From: Rhodoferax sp.
GTDB taxonomy: Bacteria > Pseudomonadota > Gammaproteobacteria > Burkholderiales > Burkholderiaceae_C
Direction: 5' to 3'
DNA length: 37,607 nt
Assembly: GCA_026224975.1 (NCBI GenBank)
Contig: JAMFRW010000031.1
Coordinates: 1-37,607, forward strand
Shown here: in pieces, positions 18,305-26,519 of the stretch
Numbering within the stretch: the stretch's first letter is position 1
Layout of the letters: each line of letters opens with the position of its first letter
The notes under the pieces: generated by a model
What the model was told of the DNA's origin: nothing
Database searches by the model: none
The model's input: only the letters and a program-made list of their open reading frames with translations
Position numbers and translations under genes: made by a program

Positions 18305-18456
18305 CGTTGGACTTTACGCGGAGTGCTTGTTTTCGTGAGCGACTTCTCAGGCGTGTGCGACGGCGGCATCGGCGCAGAGCCGCTGCGCAAGCGCCCCACA
18401 CACCCGGCCGCGTGCGTGACCACAATGGACGCCCCGCCACCCTGCTCTCGCCTGCC

Positions 18457-19839
18457 ATGACCGTTCACCTCAAGAAGCCCGTCGCCAGCGCGGCGCCCAT
18501 CCACCTGGTCGACCGCGCCGGCTTGGCCGCTGCCGTGGCCGCCGCGCCGGCCGCAACAAAGCGGTGGCTGGAGACTGTCGGTTTCACCGGCGCGCCGGAC
18601 ACGCACGCGCTGCTGCCGGGCGCGGATGGTGCGCTGGCGGCCGTCTGGGCCGGCGTGCGCGATGCGGCGCATCCCTGGGCGCTGGCCGCGCTGCCCAAGA
18701 CCTTGCCGCCCGGCCGCTACCGGCTGGACGATTCGCGTGGGTTGACGCTGGACGCCGAAGCCGCCGCGCTCTCGTGGCGGCTCGGCGGCTACCAGTTCGA
18801 CCGCTACAAGGCGCGCAAGCGCGAAGCGGCCGAGCTGATGCTGATGCCGAGTGCCGAGGCGAGCCGCGGCCTGCTGATCGCCGAGGCCATCGCCGCCACG
18901 CGCGACCTGGTCAACACCCCCGCCGAGCACATGGGGCCGGCCGAGTTGGCCGAAGCAGTGCGGGCCGTCGCCTCGCAATACGGTGGCACCTTCAAGGAGA
19001 CGGTGGGCAACGCGCTGCTGAAGGCCCGCTTCCCTGCGGTGCATGCGGTGGGCCGGGCGGCCACGCGGGCGCCGCGCTTCATCGAAGTGACGTGGGGCCG
19101 GCCACGCGATCCGCGGCTCACGCTGGTCGGCAAGGGTGTGTGCTTCGACAGCGGCGGGCTCGACATCAAGAGCGCCGACGGCATGCGCCACATGAAAAAA
19201 GACATGGGCGGCGCAGCCAACGCGCTGGGGCTGGCCTCGTTGATCATGGCGCTGAAGCTGCCAGTGCGACTGCAATTGCTGATCCCGGCGGTCGAAAACG
19301 CCATTGCCGGAAATGCGTTTCGCCCGGGCGATGTGCTCGAAACGCGCAAGGGCCTGCAAATCGAAATCGGCAATACCGATGCCGAAGGCCGCGTGATCCT
19401 GTGCGATGCGCTGGCCTATGGCGCCGAAAGCCAGCCCGATTTGATGATCGACATGGCCACGCTGACCGGCGCTGCCCGCGTGGCGCTCGGCGCGCAACTG
19501 CCGGCGCTCTTTTGCCGCGACACGGCCCTGGCGCGCGATCTGGTCGACCGCGGCCTGCTTCTGCACGATCCGCTGTGGCACCTGCCGCTCTGGCGTGACT
19601 ACCACGCCGGCATCGAAAGCGACGTGGCCGACATCGTCAACACCGGGCGCAATGCGCTCGCCGGCGCGATCAACGCGGCGATTTTTCTGGAGGATTTCGT
19701 TCCTGCACAAACGCCCTGGCTGCACATCGACATGTTCGCCTGGAACGACCAGTCGCGGCCGGGGCGACCAGTGGGGGGCGAGGCGCAGACCTTGCGCACG
19801 CTGCTGGCGTACCTGGAGGAGCGGTATTCGCTCGTGTGA
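18457..19839 (+). CDS. Leucyl aminopeptidase family protein (M17)
   Basis: M17 enzymes are hexameric two-zinc cytosolic aminopeptidases that remove N-terminal residues from peptides. The 460-residue protein starts at ATG 18457 (MTVHLKKPVASAAPIHLVDR); the frame is open further upstream but that part is Arg-rich without family similarity. The catalytic domain shows VGKGVCFDSGGLDIKSADGM with the metal-binding lysine (226) and aspartate (231), KKDMGGAAN, and the family signature NTDAEGRV with Asp308, Glu310 and catalytic Arg312. The N-terminal domain is shorter than in E. coli PepA, closer to the PepB-like branch. It is divergent from the cyclase gene, with about 150 nt between, presumably holding its promoter. 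Confidence 0.93.
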   Translation: MTVHLKKPVASAAPIHLVDRAGLAAAVAAAPAATKRWLETVGFTGAPDTHALLPGADGALAAVWAGVRDAAHPWALAALPKTLPPGRYRLDDSRGLTLDAEAAALSWRLGGYQFDRYKARKREAAELMLMPSAEASRGLLIAEAIAATRDLVNTPAEHMGPAELAEAVRAVASQYGGTFKETVGNALLKARFPAVHAVGRAATRAPRFIEVTWGRPRDPRLTLVGKGVCFDSGGLDIKSADGMRHMKKDMGGAANALGLASLIMALKLPVRLQLLIPAVENAIAGNAFRPGDVLETRKGLQIEIGNTDAEGRVILCDALAYGAESQPDLMIDMATLTGAARVALGAQLPALFCRDTALARDLVDRGLLLHDPLWHLPLWRDYHAGIESDVADIVNTGRNALAGAINAAIFLEDFVPAQTPWLHIDMFAWNDQSRPGRPVGGEAQTLRTLLAYLEERYSLV

Positions 19840-19898
19840 CAGTCGCTCGTTTCAGCTGCAGGGGCGAAGCTGCGTCTCGGCAATCAGCCGACGTCAGC

Positions 19899-19918
19899 GC
19901 ATCTTCAGCGGAAGATGC
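19899..19918. terminator. Hairpin between convergent genes
   Basis: GCATCTTC (19899-19906) and GAAGATGC (19911-19918) form a perfect 8-bp stem with the 4-nt loop AGCG. It overlaps the stop codon of the small minus-strand gene and lies 60 nt after the aminopeptidase stop. There is no T-run on either side, so its role as a terminator is uncertain. Confidence 0.35.
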
Positions 19919-20102
19919 CGGGAAGTGAATCCGCGGTTTGCTCGTCGACCGGTTGCGAATCGGCGAGCAGCCGATCGGTTTCCACGATTTCGGCCGTGAG
20001 GCGCTCGATGCGCCCCGCGTGCCACACGGGCGCGGTACAGGCTTCTTCGAGTTCGCGTCGAAGCCTTGCGTATTGCCCGAACAACTGGGCCGTCTCCATC
20101 AT
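19905..20102 (-). CDS. Small hypothetical protein, 65 residues
   Basis: The protein begins MMETAQLFGQYARLRRELEE, is rich in charged residues and is likely mostly helical, with no membrane segment or signal peptide. No family is recognised. The start is one of two tandem ATG codons at 20102 and 20099, because AGGAG stands 4-7 nt upstream; the frame is open to 20147 but without a better site. Real coding is supported by the ribosome binding site and its own inverted repeat just upstream. It ends at the hairpin facing the aminopeptidase gene. Confidence 0.6.
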   Translation of the reverse strand: MMETAQLFGQYARLRRELEEACTAPVWHAGRIERLTAEIVETDRLLADSQPVDEQTADSLPGIFR

Positions 20103-20124
20103 GTCGCTCCTGAAATGTTGCAGT

Positions 20125-20144
20125 GCAGTATGAAACGATACTGC
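20125..20144. promoter_or_regulatory. Inverted repeat upstream of the 65-residue gene, possible operator
   Basis: GCAGTAT (20125-20131) and ATACTGC (20138-20144) are exact inverted complements separated by 6 nt, about 23 nt before the start codon of the small gene. The spacing and symmetry suit a dimeric repressor site or a 5' leader hairpin. No regulator can be named. Confidence 0.35.
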
Positions 20145-20172
20145 CACAGATTTTGTAGGACGACATGAGTTA

Positions 20173-20198
20173 GGCCCTCCCCTTGATGGGGGAGGGCC
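20173..20198. terminator. Strong GC hairpin after the 101-residue membrane gene
   Basis: GGCCCTCCCC (20173-20182) pairs perfectly with GGGGAGGGCC (20189-20198) around a 6-nt loop. It stands 35 nt downstream of the stop codon of the minus-strand gene ending at 20233. The strand after the hairpin lacks a clear U-run, so it may be a terminator of the weak-tail type or an mRNA-stabilising stem. A second small palindrome, GTGAC-TTAC-GTCAC, lies next to it at 20205-20218. Confidence 0.45.
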
Positions 20199-20232
20199 TG
20201 CACAGTGACTTACGTCACGGCTGAGACAGATC

Positions 20233-20538
20233 TCAATCGCGGCTGCGCGTCAGCAAGCTCACCAGCGCCAGCAGCACGGCACCCGCGGCGGCAGCGGCCA
20301 GCAGCGACTTCAGCGGTGCCTGTTGCGTGTAGTTGGCAACCGAATCGAACGGCGCCGTCACGCGGTCCACCACTGGCGAAGCCCGGTCGCGCAGGTGATG
20401 CACCTTGTCGGCAACGTTGTCGAGCGCGGCGTTCGTCGCGCGCTGCGTGGCACGGATGGCCTCATCGGCGCGATCGGAGGCGCGCTCGACGACGTTGGCG
20501 GGGGTCGACGTGAAACCAGCGGGGTTGGTGGCAGACAT
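20233..20538 (-). CDS. Small membrane-anchored protein, DUF883/ElaB-YqjD-like
   Basis: The 101-residue protein starts MSATNPAGFTSTPANVVERA at ATG 20538, with GAAGGAGA 5 nt upstream. An amphipathic, Ala-rich helical part (DEAIRATQRATNAALDNVAD) is followed by a C-terminal hydrophobic segment (PLKSLLAAAAAGAVLLALVS) and a basic tail LTRSRD. This layout, a soluble coiled region with a C-terminal tail anchor, is that of the ElaB/YqjD group of ribosome-associated, stationary-phase inner-membrane proteins. Similarity is by layout more than by sequence, so the family call is tentative. It is divergent from the MFS gene; the 265-nt gap between them has no other gene visible. Confidence 0.72.
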   Translation of the reverse strand: MSATNPAGFTSTPANVVERASDRADEAIRATQRATNAALDNVADKVHHLRDRASPVVDRVTAPFDSVANYTQQAPLKSLLAAAAAGAVLLALVSLLTRSRD

Positions 20539-20803
20539 GATCTTCTCCTTCGAAGTGGGCGGAAATCGGCGTGCTGAGCGTGTAGCCATCGCGTCGAATT
20601 CCTGAATCTCCATGATCGAGGCAGCGTCGCGGCACCACGAGCGGACGACCGCCACCGCGCCGGTCGGCTCGAACGGCGGCTGCGCGTGGGCCTCGTCCTA
20701 CGGCGGGCGCGTGCGCTCGAGCCCGCGCCCGACGGCTCCGCGCGATATCGCCGATGATTGCGGCTCCTTTTTGCACGACGCCCTCGCAGGCACCCGATCC
20801 CCG

Positions 20804-22063
20804 ATGACGACCGCCACGCCGCTCGAATTGCCTGCCCGCACCGCCTCGGCCCCGTGGTCCGTGGCGCTCGCCGGCATGGTCTCGCTCGCCATCGCGATGG
20901 GCATCGGGCGCTTTGCCTTCACGCCGCTGCTGCCGATGATGTTGCACGACGGCACGCTCGATCTGCCCACCGCCAGTTGGTTGGCCAGCGCCAACTACCT
21001 CGGCTACCTGGCCGGCGCGCTGCTCTGCACCTTTCAGCCGTGGATCTGGGCGCGCGTGAGGTGGCTGCCGGCCATCGTCGGCACGACGCTGGTGCGCGCC
21101 GGGCTGGTCACGACCGCCTTGCTGACGCTGGGCATGGCGCTGCCGCTTCCGAGCAGTTGGCCCGTGCTGCGCTTCGCCGCAGGCGTGGCAAGCGCGGTGG
21201 TCTTCGTCTACACCTCAGGCTGGTGTCTGGCACGGCTGGCGCAGCTCGGCGCGTCACCGCTGGGCGGCGTGATCTACGCGGGGCCTGGCGGCGGCATCAT
21301 CGTGAGCGGCCTGTTCGCGAGCGGCATGGTCGCGTGGCAATGGCGGGCGTCGACCGGTTGGGTGATCTTCGGCGTGCTGGCCTTGGGGCTGACGGCAGCG
21401 GCGTGGGGGATTTTTCGCGGGCGGGCGCCTGTGCCCGCGGCTTCGGCTTCGGCTTCGGCCAGCAGTGCGCCAGTGGCGGCCGGCAGCGGACGAGAGGTTG
21501 CGCTGCTCACGGTCGCCTACGGCCTGGCCGGCTTCGGCTACATCATCACCGCCACCTTCCTGCCGGTAATCGCACGCGTCGCCTTGCCCGGTTCGGCCTG
21601 GATCGACATGTTCTGGCCGATCTTCGGCGCGGGCGTCGTCGTGGGTGCGCTGCTCGCCACGCGCCTGCCCGCCACCGGCGACCGGCGCCTGCGGCTGGCG
21701 GGCAGCTACCTGCTGCAGTCGGCCGGGATCGCGGCGAGCCTGTGGAGCCCCAGCCTCGCCGGCTTTGCGATCGGCAGCCTGATGCTGGGCCTGCCGTTCA
21801 CCGCGATCACCTTCTTCGCGATGCAGGAAGTGCGGCGCCTGCGCCCGGCGCTGGCCGCTAGCTACATGGGGCTGTTGACGGCGACGTACGGCATCGGCCA
21901 GATCGTCGGGCCGCCGCTGGTGGCGCTGCTGTTGGCGCACAGTGGGAGCGCCGGCGAAGGGTTCACGCACTCATTGGAGATTGCGGCGGCGGCGTTGTTT
22001 GCTGGGGCGCTGCTTTATCTCTGGATGGTACGGGCGCATCCGCTGAGGGTTCGGCCGATCTAG
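20804..22063 (+). CDS. MFS transporter, YbfB/YjiJ family
   Basis: The 419-residue protein starts at ATG 20804 (MTTATPLELPARTAS); the frame is open 64 codons further upstream, but that part is not hydrophobic and has no family pattern. About twelve membrane helices are visible, beginning with WSVALAGMVSLAIAMGIGRF. The GIGRFAFTPLLPMM segment and the ASANYLGYLAGAL repeat are characteristic of the YbfB/YjiJ group of major facilitator transporters. Later helices include YGLAGFGYIITATFLPVIAR and GLLTATYGIGQIVGPPL. The substrate is unknown. Its stop is 30 nt from the end of the convergent methyltransferase gene. Confidence 0.9.
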   Translation: MTTATPLELPARTASAPWSVALAGMVSLAIAMGIGRFAFTPLLPMMLHDGTLDLPTASWLASANYLGYLAGALLCTFQPWIWARVRWLPAIVGTTLVRAGLVTTALLTLGMALPLPSSWPVLRFAAGVASAVVFVYTSGWCLARLAQLGASPLGGVIYAGPGGGIIVSGLFASGMVAWQWRASTGWVIFGVLALGLTAAAWGIFRGRAPVPAASASASASSAPVAAGSGREVALLTVAYGLAGFGYIITATFLPVIARVALPGSAWIDMFWPIFGAGVVVGALLATRLPATGDRRLRLAGSYLLQSAGIAASLWSPSLAGFAIGSLMLGLPFTAITFFAMQEVRRLRPALAASYMGLLTATYGIGQIVGPPLVALLLAHSGSAGEGFTHSLEIAAAALFAGALLYLWMVRAHPLRVRPI

Positions 22064-22079
22064 TTGCGCGCCGGGCGGG

Positions 22080-22099
22080 CACTTCGACAAGCTCAGCGC
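22080..22099. repeat. CTTCGACARGCTCAG-type repeat, single copy
   Basis: CACTTCGACAAGCTCAGCGC lies between the convergent MFS and methyltransferase genes. On the minus strand it supplies the TGA stop codon of the methyltransferase (22093-22095, within CTCAG). Further copies are at 25732-25864 and 33591-33661. Confidence 0.75.
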
Positions 22100-22788
22100 C
22101 CCTTCACACCCTTGCACACCCTGCTCGCGATGTAGACACCGCCACCCAGCATCGTCTCCGTCCCGCGGTCTTCGGTAACGCCGATCAGGTGGCTCCAGGG
22201 TTTGTCCAGGCCGTCCAGCGAGGTCACCGAATGCAGCGCGGCTGGCAGCACGAAGAGGTTGATGGGCCAGAGCCACGGGCTGGCCCATTTGAGGCCGGAG
22301 GCGACCACTTTGGCGCCGGGCGCGAGGTGGGCCAGCACATGGGCCACGGCCTGCGGCTGGCGCAGGATGTCGTGGGTGAAATGGAACAGCGCGGCATCGG
22401 CCAATTGCGGCATCGCCGAGGCCAGATCGGCCACTTCCACCGGCGCGTTGACGAGCGTCACATTGCGCCAACCCGCTTCGGCCACGCGGTGGCGCGCCTT
22501 CTCGATCATGTCGGGGCTTTGCTCGATGCCGATGATGCGGCCGGTCGGGCCCACGGCTCGCTGCAGTAGCGGCAGGCTCATGCCGGTGCCGCAGCCCACG
22601 TCGAGCACGGTGTCGCCGGGCTTCAATGCGAGGCGCTCGATGGCACGCTTGCGCACCGGCTCCAGCAGCGCGAGTTCGACGTCGTAGACATCGGCGCGGC
22701 GCCGGTATTGTTCGAGGGCCGCACTGCGGTCGGGGCCGCGCGCGCGCGGCTTGGCGGGTTGCTTGACAGGTTGTTCGACTTGGGCCAT
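22093..22788 (-). CDS. Class I SAM-dependent methyltransferase
   Basis: The 231-residue protein starts at ATG 22788 (MAQVEQPVKQPAKPRARGPD), with AGGAG 10 nt upstream. After a basic N-terminal tail comes ALEQYRRRADVYDVELALLE and the SAM-binding motif I, DTVLDVGCGTGMSLPLL. Next is an acidic end of strand two (IGIEQSPDMIEKAR) and the post-motifs VNAPVEVADL and HVLAHLAPGAKVVASGLKWA. The fold is that of UbiE/COQ5-like small-molecule methyltransferases; the substrate is not apparent. It is divergent from gabT, about 145 nt away. The C-terminus (CKGVKGR) ends inside an interspersed repeat, which provides the stop codon. Confidence 0.9.
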   Translation of the reverse strand: MAQVEQPVKQPAKPRARGPDRSAALEQYRRRADVYDVELALLEPVRKRAIERLALKPGDTVLDVGCGTGMSLPLLQRAVGPTGRIIGIEQSPDMIEKARHRVAEAGWRNVTLVNAPVEVADLASAMPQLADAALFHFTHDILRQPQAVAHVLAHLAPGAKVVASGLKWASPWLWPINLFVLPAALHSVTSLDGLDKPWSHLIGVTEDRGTETMLGGGVYIASRVCKGVKGR

Positions 22789-22932
22789 TTCATTGCTCCT
22801 GGCAGCGAGTGCCTGCCCGCCGCGTTGATCGCCCGGCGTCCCAACGACAAGCGTGCCGTGAGCGTACCGCGTCCGGCTTCGTGGAGAAGAGTCAGCGTGC
22901 GAGAATTTGCAACGCACTCACTGGAGAAAACC

Positions 22933-24228
22933 ATGACCGCACGCCAGCCTTTGTCCGAACCCGTCACCAACGCCGGGCTCACTGCCCGGCGAGTTGCCGC
23001 GGCCCCGCGCGGCGTGGGTGTGATGTGTGACTTCTACGCCGCCAAGGCGCTCAACGCCGAGCTGTGGGATGTGGAAGGCCGCCGCGTCATCGACTTCGCC
23101 AGCGGCATCGCTGTGCTCAACACCGGGCACCGGCATCCGAAGCTCGTCGAGGCGATGAAGAGGCAGCTCGACTGCTTCACCCACACCGCCTACCAGATCG
23201 TGCCCTACGAGAGCTATGTGGCACTCGCCGAACGCATCAACGCCGTCACGCCGGGAACGCACGCCAAGAAAACCGCCTTCTTCACGACCGGTGCCGAAGC
23301 CGTCGAAAACGCGGTGAAGATCGCGCGCTCGCACACCGGCCGGCCGGGGATCATCGCGCTCTCGGGTGCCTTCCACGGCCGCACCTTCATGGGCATGTCG
23401 CTCACCGGCAAGGTCGCGCCGTACAAGCTCGGCTTCGGGCCGTTCCCGGGCAGCATCTACCACGTGCCGGCGCCGATCGAACTGCACGGCGTGAGCACAG
23501 CCGATTCGCTCAAGGCCATCGCCACGCTGTTCAAGGCCGACATCGACCCGAAGCAGGTCGCGGCCTTCATCGTCGAGCCAGTGCAGGGAGAAGGCGGCTT
23601 CTACATGATGCCCGCCGACTTCATGCGCGCGCTGCGCAAGCTCTGCGACGAGCACGGCATCCTGCTGATCGCCGACGAAGTGCAGACCGGCTTCGCGCGC
23701 ACCGGCAAGATGTTCGCGATGGAGCACTACGACGTGCTGCCCGACATCATGACCATCGCCAAGAGCCTCGCCGGCGGCATGCCGCTCTCCGGCGTATGCG
23801 GCCGCGCCGAGGTGATGGATGCGCCCGCGCCCGGCGGCCTGGGCGGCACCTACGCCGGCAACGCGATGGCCGTGGCCTCGGCGCATGCGGTGCTCGATGT
23901 GATCGAAGAAGAAGGCCTGTGCGCCCGCGCCAACGTGCTGGGCGAGCGGCTCAAGGCCACGCTGAACAAGGCCCGCGCCACGCAGCCGCGCATCTCCGAA
24001 GTCCGCGGGCCGGGCTCGATGGTGGCGGTGGAATTTGCCGACCCCGCCACGGGCGCGCCGGATGCCGCCTTCACGCAGGCGGTGCAGAAGCGCGCCATCG
24101 ACAAGGGCCTGCTGCTGCTGAGCTGCGGCGTTTATGGCAACGTGATCCGCTTCCTCTACCCGCTGACGATCCAGGACGCCGTGTTCGACGAAGCCATGGG
24201 CATCCTCGCCTCGGCACTCGAAGGTTGA
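22933..24228 (+). CDS. gabT: 4-aminobutyrate--2-oxoglutarate transaminase
   Basis: GabT is a PLP-dependent class III aminotransferase that converts GABA and 2-oxoglutarate to succinate semialdehyde and glutamate. The 431-residue protein starts at ATG 22933, with GGAG 8 nt upstream. It shows VIDFASGIAVLNTGHRHPKL, the cofactor region FFTTGAEAVENAVKIAR, GAFHGRTFMGMSLTGKV, the class III signature LLIADEVQTGFARTGKMFAM and the Schiff-base lysine 277 in IAKSLAGGMPLSG. It lies 28 nt before gabD, in one operon, so its product is used directly by the next enzyme. It could also act on 5-aminovalerate, as some homologues do. Confidence 0.95.
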   Translation: MTARQPLSEPVTNAGLTARRVAAAPRGVGVMCDFYAAKALNAELWDVEGRRVIDFASGIAVLNTGHRHPKLVEAMKRQLDCFTHTAYQIVPYESYVALAERINAVTPGTHAKKTAFFTTGAEAVENAVKIARSHTGRPGIIALSGAFHGRTFMGMSLTGKVAPYKLGFGPFPGSIYHVPAPIELHGVSTADSLKAIATLFKADIDPKQVAAFIVEPVQGEGGFYMMPADFMRALRKLCDEHGILLIADEVQTGFARTGKMFAMEHYDVLPDIMTIAKSLAGGMPLSGVCGRAEVMDAPAPGGLGGTYAGNAMAVASAHAVLDVIEEEGLCARANVLGERLKATLNKARATQPRISEVRGPGSMVAVEFADPATGAPDAAFTQAVQKRAIDKGLLLLSCGVYGNVIRFLYPLTIQDAVFDEAMGILASALEG

Positions 24229-24256
24229 CCATTTCCTCGCTTCAGGAGTACCCAAG

Positions 24257-25717
24257 ATGCTGAACCTCAAAGACCCCAGCCTGCTGCGCCAGCAGTGTTA
24301 CATCGCCGGCGCCTGGGTCGATGCCGACGACGGCAAGACAGTCGATGTGACCAACCCGGCCACCGGCGAGACCATCGGCACCGTCCCCATGTGCGGCACG
24401 GCCGAGACGGTGCGCGCGATTGCCGCCGCCGAAGTGGCGCAGCGCGCCTGGCGCGATGTGCCGGCAAAGGAGCGCACCGCGATCCTGCGCAAGCTCAACG
24501 ACCTGATGCTCGCCAACACCGAAGACCTGGCGCTCATCATGACCTCCGAGCAGGGCAAGCCACTGGCCGAAGCCAAGGGCGAAATCGCCTACGCCGCGTC
24601 CTTCATCGAGTGGTTTGCCGACGAAGCCCGGCGCACGTATGGCGACACCATTCCGGCGCCCAGCAACGACCGCCGCATCCTTGCCATCAAGCAGCCGGTG
24701 GGCGTGACGGCGGCCATCACGCCGTGGAATTTTCCGACTGCGATGTTGACGCGCAAGGCCGGCCCGGCACTCGCGGCGGGTTGCTCGATGGTCGTCAAGC
24801 CGGCCACGCAAACGCCGTTCTCCGCGCTCGCCTTTGCCGAACTGGCGGAGCGCGCCGGCGTGCCCAAGGGCCTGCTCTCGGTGCTGACCGGGTCGGCTGC
24901 GCAGATCGGCGGCGAGATGACGCGCAGCCCCATCGTGCGCAAGTTGACCTTCACAGGCTCCACCGAAGTCGGCCGCACCCTGATGCGCCAGAGCGCCGAC
25001 ACCATCAAGAAGCTCTCGCTCGAACTCGGCGGCAACGCGCCCTTCATCGTGTTCGACGATGCCGATCTGGATGCCGCCGTCGATGGCGCGATGATCAGCA
25101 AATACCGCAACACTGGCCAGACCTGCGTCTGCGCCAACCGCATCTATGTGCAGCGCGGCGTGCTGCAGGCCTTCACCGACAAGCTCGTCGCCAAGGTCAA
25201 GGCCTTGAAGGTCGGCAACGGCCTGGAAGCCGGCGTCACGCAAGGCCCACTGATCGATTCGAAGGCCGTCGCCAAGATCGAAGAGCACATCGCCGATGCG
25301 CGCGCCAAGGGCGGCGAAGTGCTGACCGGCGGCAAGCGCCACGCGCTCGGCGGCCTGTTCTTCGAGCCGACGGTGATCGCCGGTGCAACGGCCGACATGC
25401 TCGTCGCCCACGAAGAAACCTTCGGCCCGCTGGCACCGATCTTCGCGTTCGATTCGGAAGCCGAAGTGATCGAACTCGCCAACGACAGCGAGTTCGGCCT
25501 GGCCTCGTACTTCTACAGCCGCGACATCGGGCGTGTGATGCGCGTGGCAGAGCGGCTGGAATCAGGCATGGTTGGCGTGAACACTGGCTTGATTTCGACA
25601 CCCGAAGCGCCGTTCGGCGGGGTCAAGCAATCGGGCTTGGGGCGCGAGGGGTCGAAGTACGGGCTGGATGACTTTCTGGAGATCAAGTACATCTGCTTGG
25701 GTGGCATAGACAAGTGA
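24257..25717 (+). CDS. gabD: Succinate-semialdehyde dehydrogenase (NADP+)
   Basis: GabD oxidises succinate semialdehyde to succinate, feeding GABA carbon into the TCA cycle. The 486-residue protein begins MLNLKDPSLLRQQCYIAGAW, with AGGAG about 10 nt upstream of ATG 24257. Aldehyde dehydrogenase motifs are ITPWNFPTAMLTRKAGPALA, FTGSTEVGRTL, the active-site glutamate 256 in LSLELGGNAPFIVF and the catalytic cysteine 290 in NTGQTCVCANRIYV. The second cysteine, two residues later, is characteristic of SSADH. C-terminal EAPFGGVKQSGLGREGSKYG fits GabD. A cluster of palindromic repeats follows the stop codon and may act as a bidirectional terminator with the convergent marC gene. Confidence 0.95.
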   Translation: MLNLKDPSLLRQQCYIAGAWVDADDGKTVDVTNPATGETIGTVPMCGTAETVRAIAAAEVAQRAWRDVPAKERTAILRKLNDLMLANTEDLALIMTSEQGKPLAEAKGEIAYAASFIEWFADEARRTYGDTIPAPSNDRRILAIKQPVGVTAAITPWNFPTAMLTRKAGPALAAGCSMVVKPATQTPFSALAFAELAERAGVPKGLLSVLTGSAAQIGGEMTRSPIVRKLTFTGSTEVGRTLMRQSADTIKKLSLELGGNAPFIVFDDADLDAAVDGAMISKYRNTGQTCVCANRIYVQRGVLQAFTDKLVAKVKALKVGNGLEAGVTQGPLIDSKAVAKIEEHIADARAKGGEVLTGGKRHALGGLFFEPTVIAGATADMLVAHEETFGPLAPIFAFDSEAEVIELANDSEFGLASYFYSRDIGRVMRVAERLESGMVGVNTGLISTPEAPFGGVKQSGLGREGSKYGLDDFLEIKYICLGGIDK

Positions 25718-25730
25718 GGGTCGGGCAGTC

Positions 25731-25867
25731 CCTTCGACAGGCTCAGGGCGGTCGGGCACTTCGACAGGCTCAGTGCGAGCGGTTTGTGTAGGTCCGCTCA
25801 GTTCAGCCTGAGCCATCCTCCGTTCAGGCTGACCCACCCTCCGCTCAGGCTGAGCCTGTCGAAGCCC
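25731..25867. repeat. Cluster of CTTCGACAGGCTCAG repeats between gabD and marC
   Basis: Two direct copies of CTTCGACAGGCTCAG lie at 25732-25746 and 25759-25773, and one inverted copy (CTGAGCCTGTCGAAG) at 25850-25864. Between them are degenerate half-copies such as CCGTTCAGGCTGA and CCGCTCAGGCTGA. The inverted pairing would give a long imperfect stem between two convergent genes, a position where such elements often limit read-through. Nothing else is seen in the 170-nt gap. Confidence 0.85.
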
Positions 25868-25887
25868 CGCCCCAACGGCCCCGCCCC

Positions 25888-26487
25888 TCACAACGGCGAC
25901 ATGAAATAACGCTTCAACCCCGCCAGAATCATCTCGACCGCAATCGCCGTCAGCACCAGCCCCATCAGCTTCTCGATGGCCGACACCACCGAATCACCGA
26001 GCAGCCGGCGGATGCGGTCGCACAGCAGCAGCACAAGGCCCGAGACCAACATCGCGCAACTCAACGCACCCACCCACGACATCACACGATCCGGTTGGCG
26101 CGAGGCCAGCAGCAGCACCGTCGCCATCGCCGACGGCCCTGCCAGCAAAGGCACGGCGAGCGGGAAGACCAGCGGCTCCTTGCCCTCGGGCGTGCCGTAG
26201 ACGCCGCCCTCCTGGCTGAAGATCATGCGGATGGCCACCATCAGCAGGATCACGCCACCCGCCACTTCGAGCGAGCGTTCCGAAAGCCGCATCACGCGCA
26301 GGAACGCCTCGCCGAAGAACATGAACGCGAAAAGTACGCCGAACGCGATGCTCACTTCGCGCACCGCCACCCAGCGTCGCCGGTCCGGCGGCACTGTTCG
26401 CATGATCGGGATGAAGATCGCCAGGCTGCCCAGCGGGTCGAGCACCAGCAGCAACAGGATGAACGCGGAAAGGAAGGTATGGTCCAT
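25888..26487 (-). CDS. MarC family integral membrane protein
   Basis: The 199-residue protein has about six membrane helices. It begins MDHTFLSAFILLLLVLDPLG and contains the family pattern DPLGSLAIFIPIMRTVPPDR, SLEVAGGVILLMVAIRMIF and the second-half repeat FPLAVPLLAGPSAMATVLLL, which is the usual MarC/YhgN layout of two related three-helix halves. MarC proteins have no proven biochemical function; the original link to multiple antibiotic resistance was not upheld. It starts 32 nt after gspB on the same strand, so it is probably cotranscribed with gspA-gspB. The paralogue most similar by pattern is YhgN. Confidence 0.9.
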   Translation of the reverse strand: MDHTFLSAFILLLLVLDPLGSLAIFIPIMRTVPPDRRRWVAVREVSIAFGVLFAFMFFGEAFLRVMRLSERSLEVAGGVILLMVAIRMIFSQEGGVYGTPEGKEPLVFPLAVPLLAGPSAMATVLLLASRQPDRVMSWVGALSCAMLVSGLVLLLCDRIRRLLGDSVVSAIEKLMGLVLTAIAVEMILAGLKRYFMSPL

Positions 26488-26519
26488 CGCGACCTTCGGG
26501 TTCGGTGTTCGGGCCGGGA

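Noticed and set aside
18307-18456. 50-codon N-terminal extension of the aminopeptidase frame
   Set aside because: It is Arg-rich without family similarity and covers the divergent promoter gap; ATG 18457 fits better.
25731-25867. Possible CRISPR array from the repeated CTTCGACAGGCTCAG units
   Set aside because: The copies are in both orientations with unequal, very short spacing and degenerate forms, and no cas gene is near; this fits REP-like elements.
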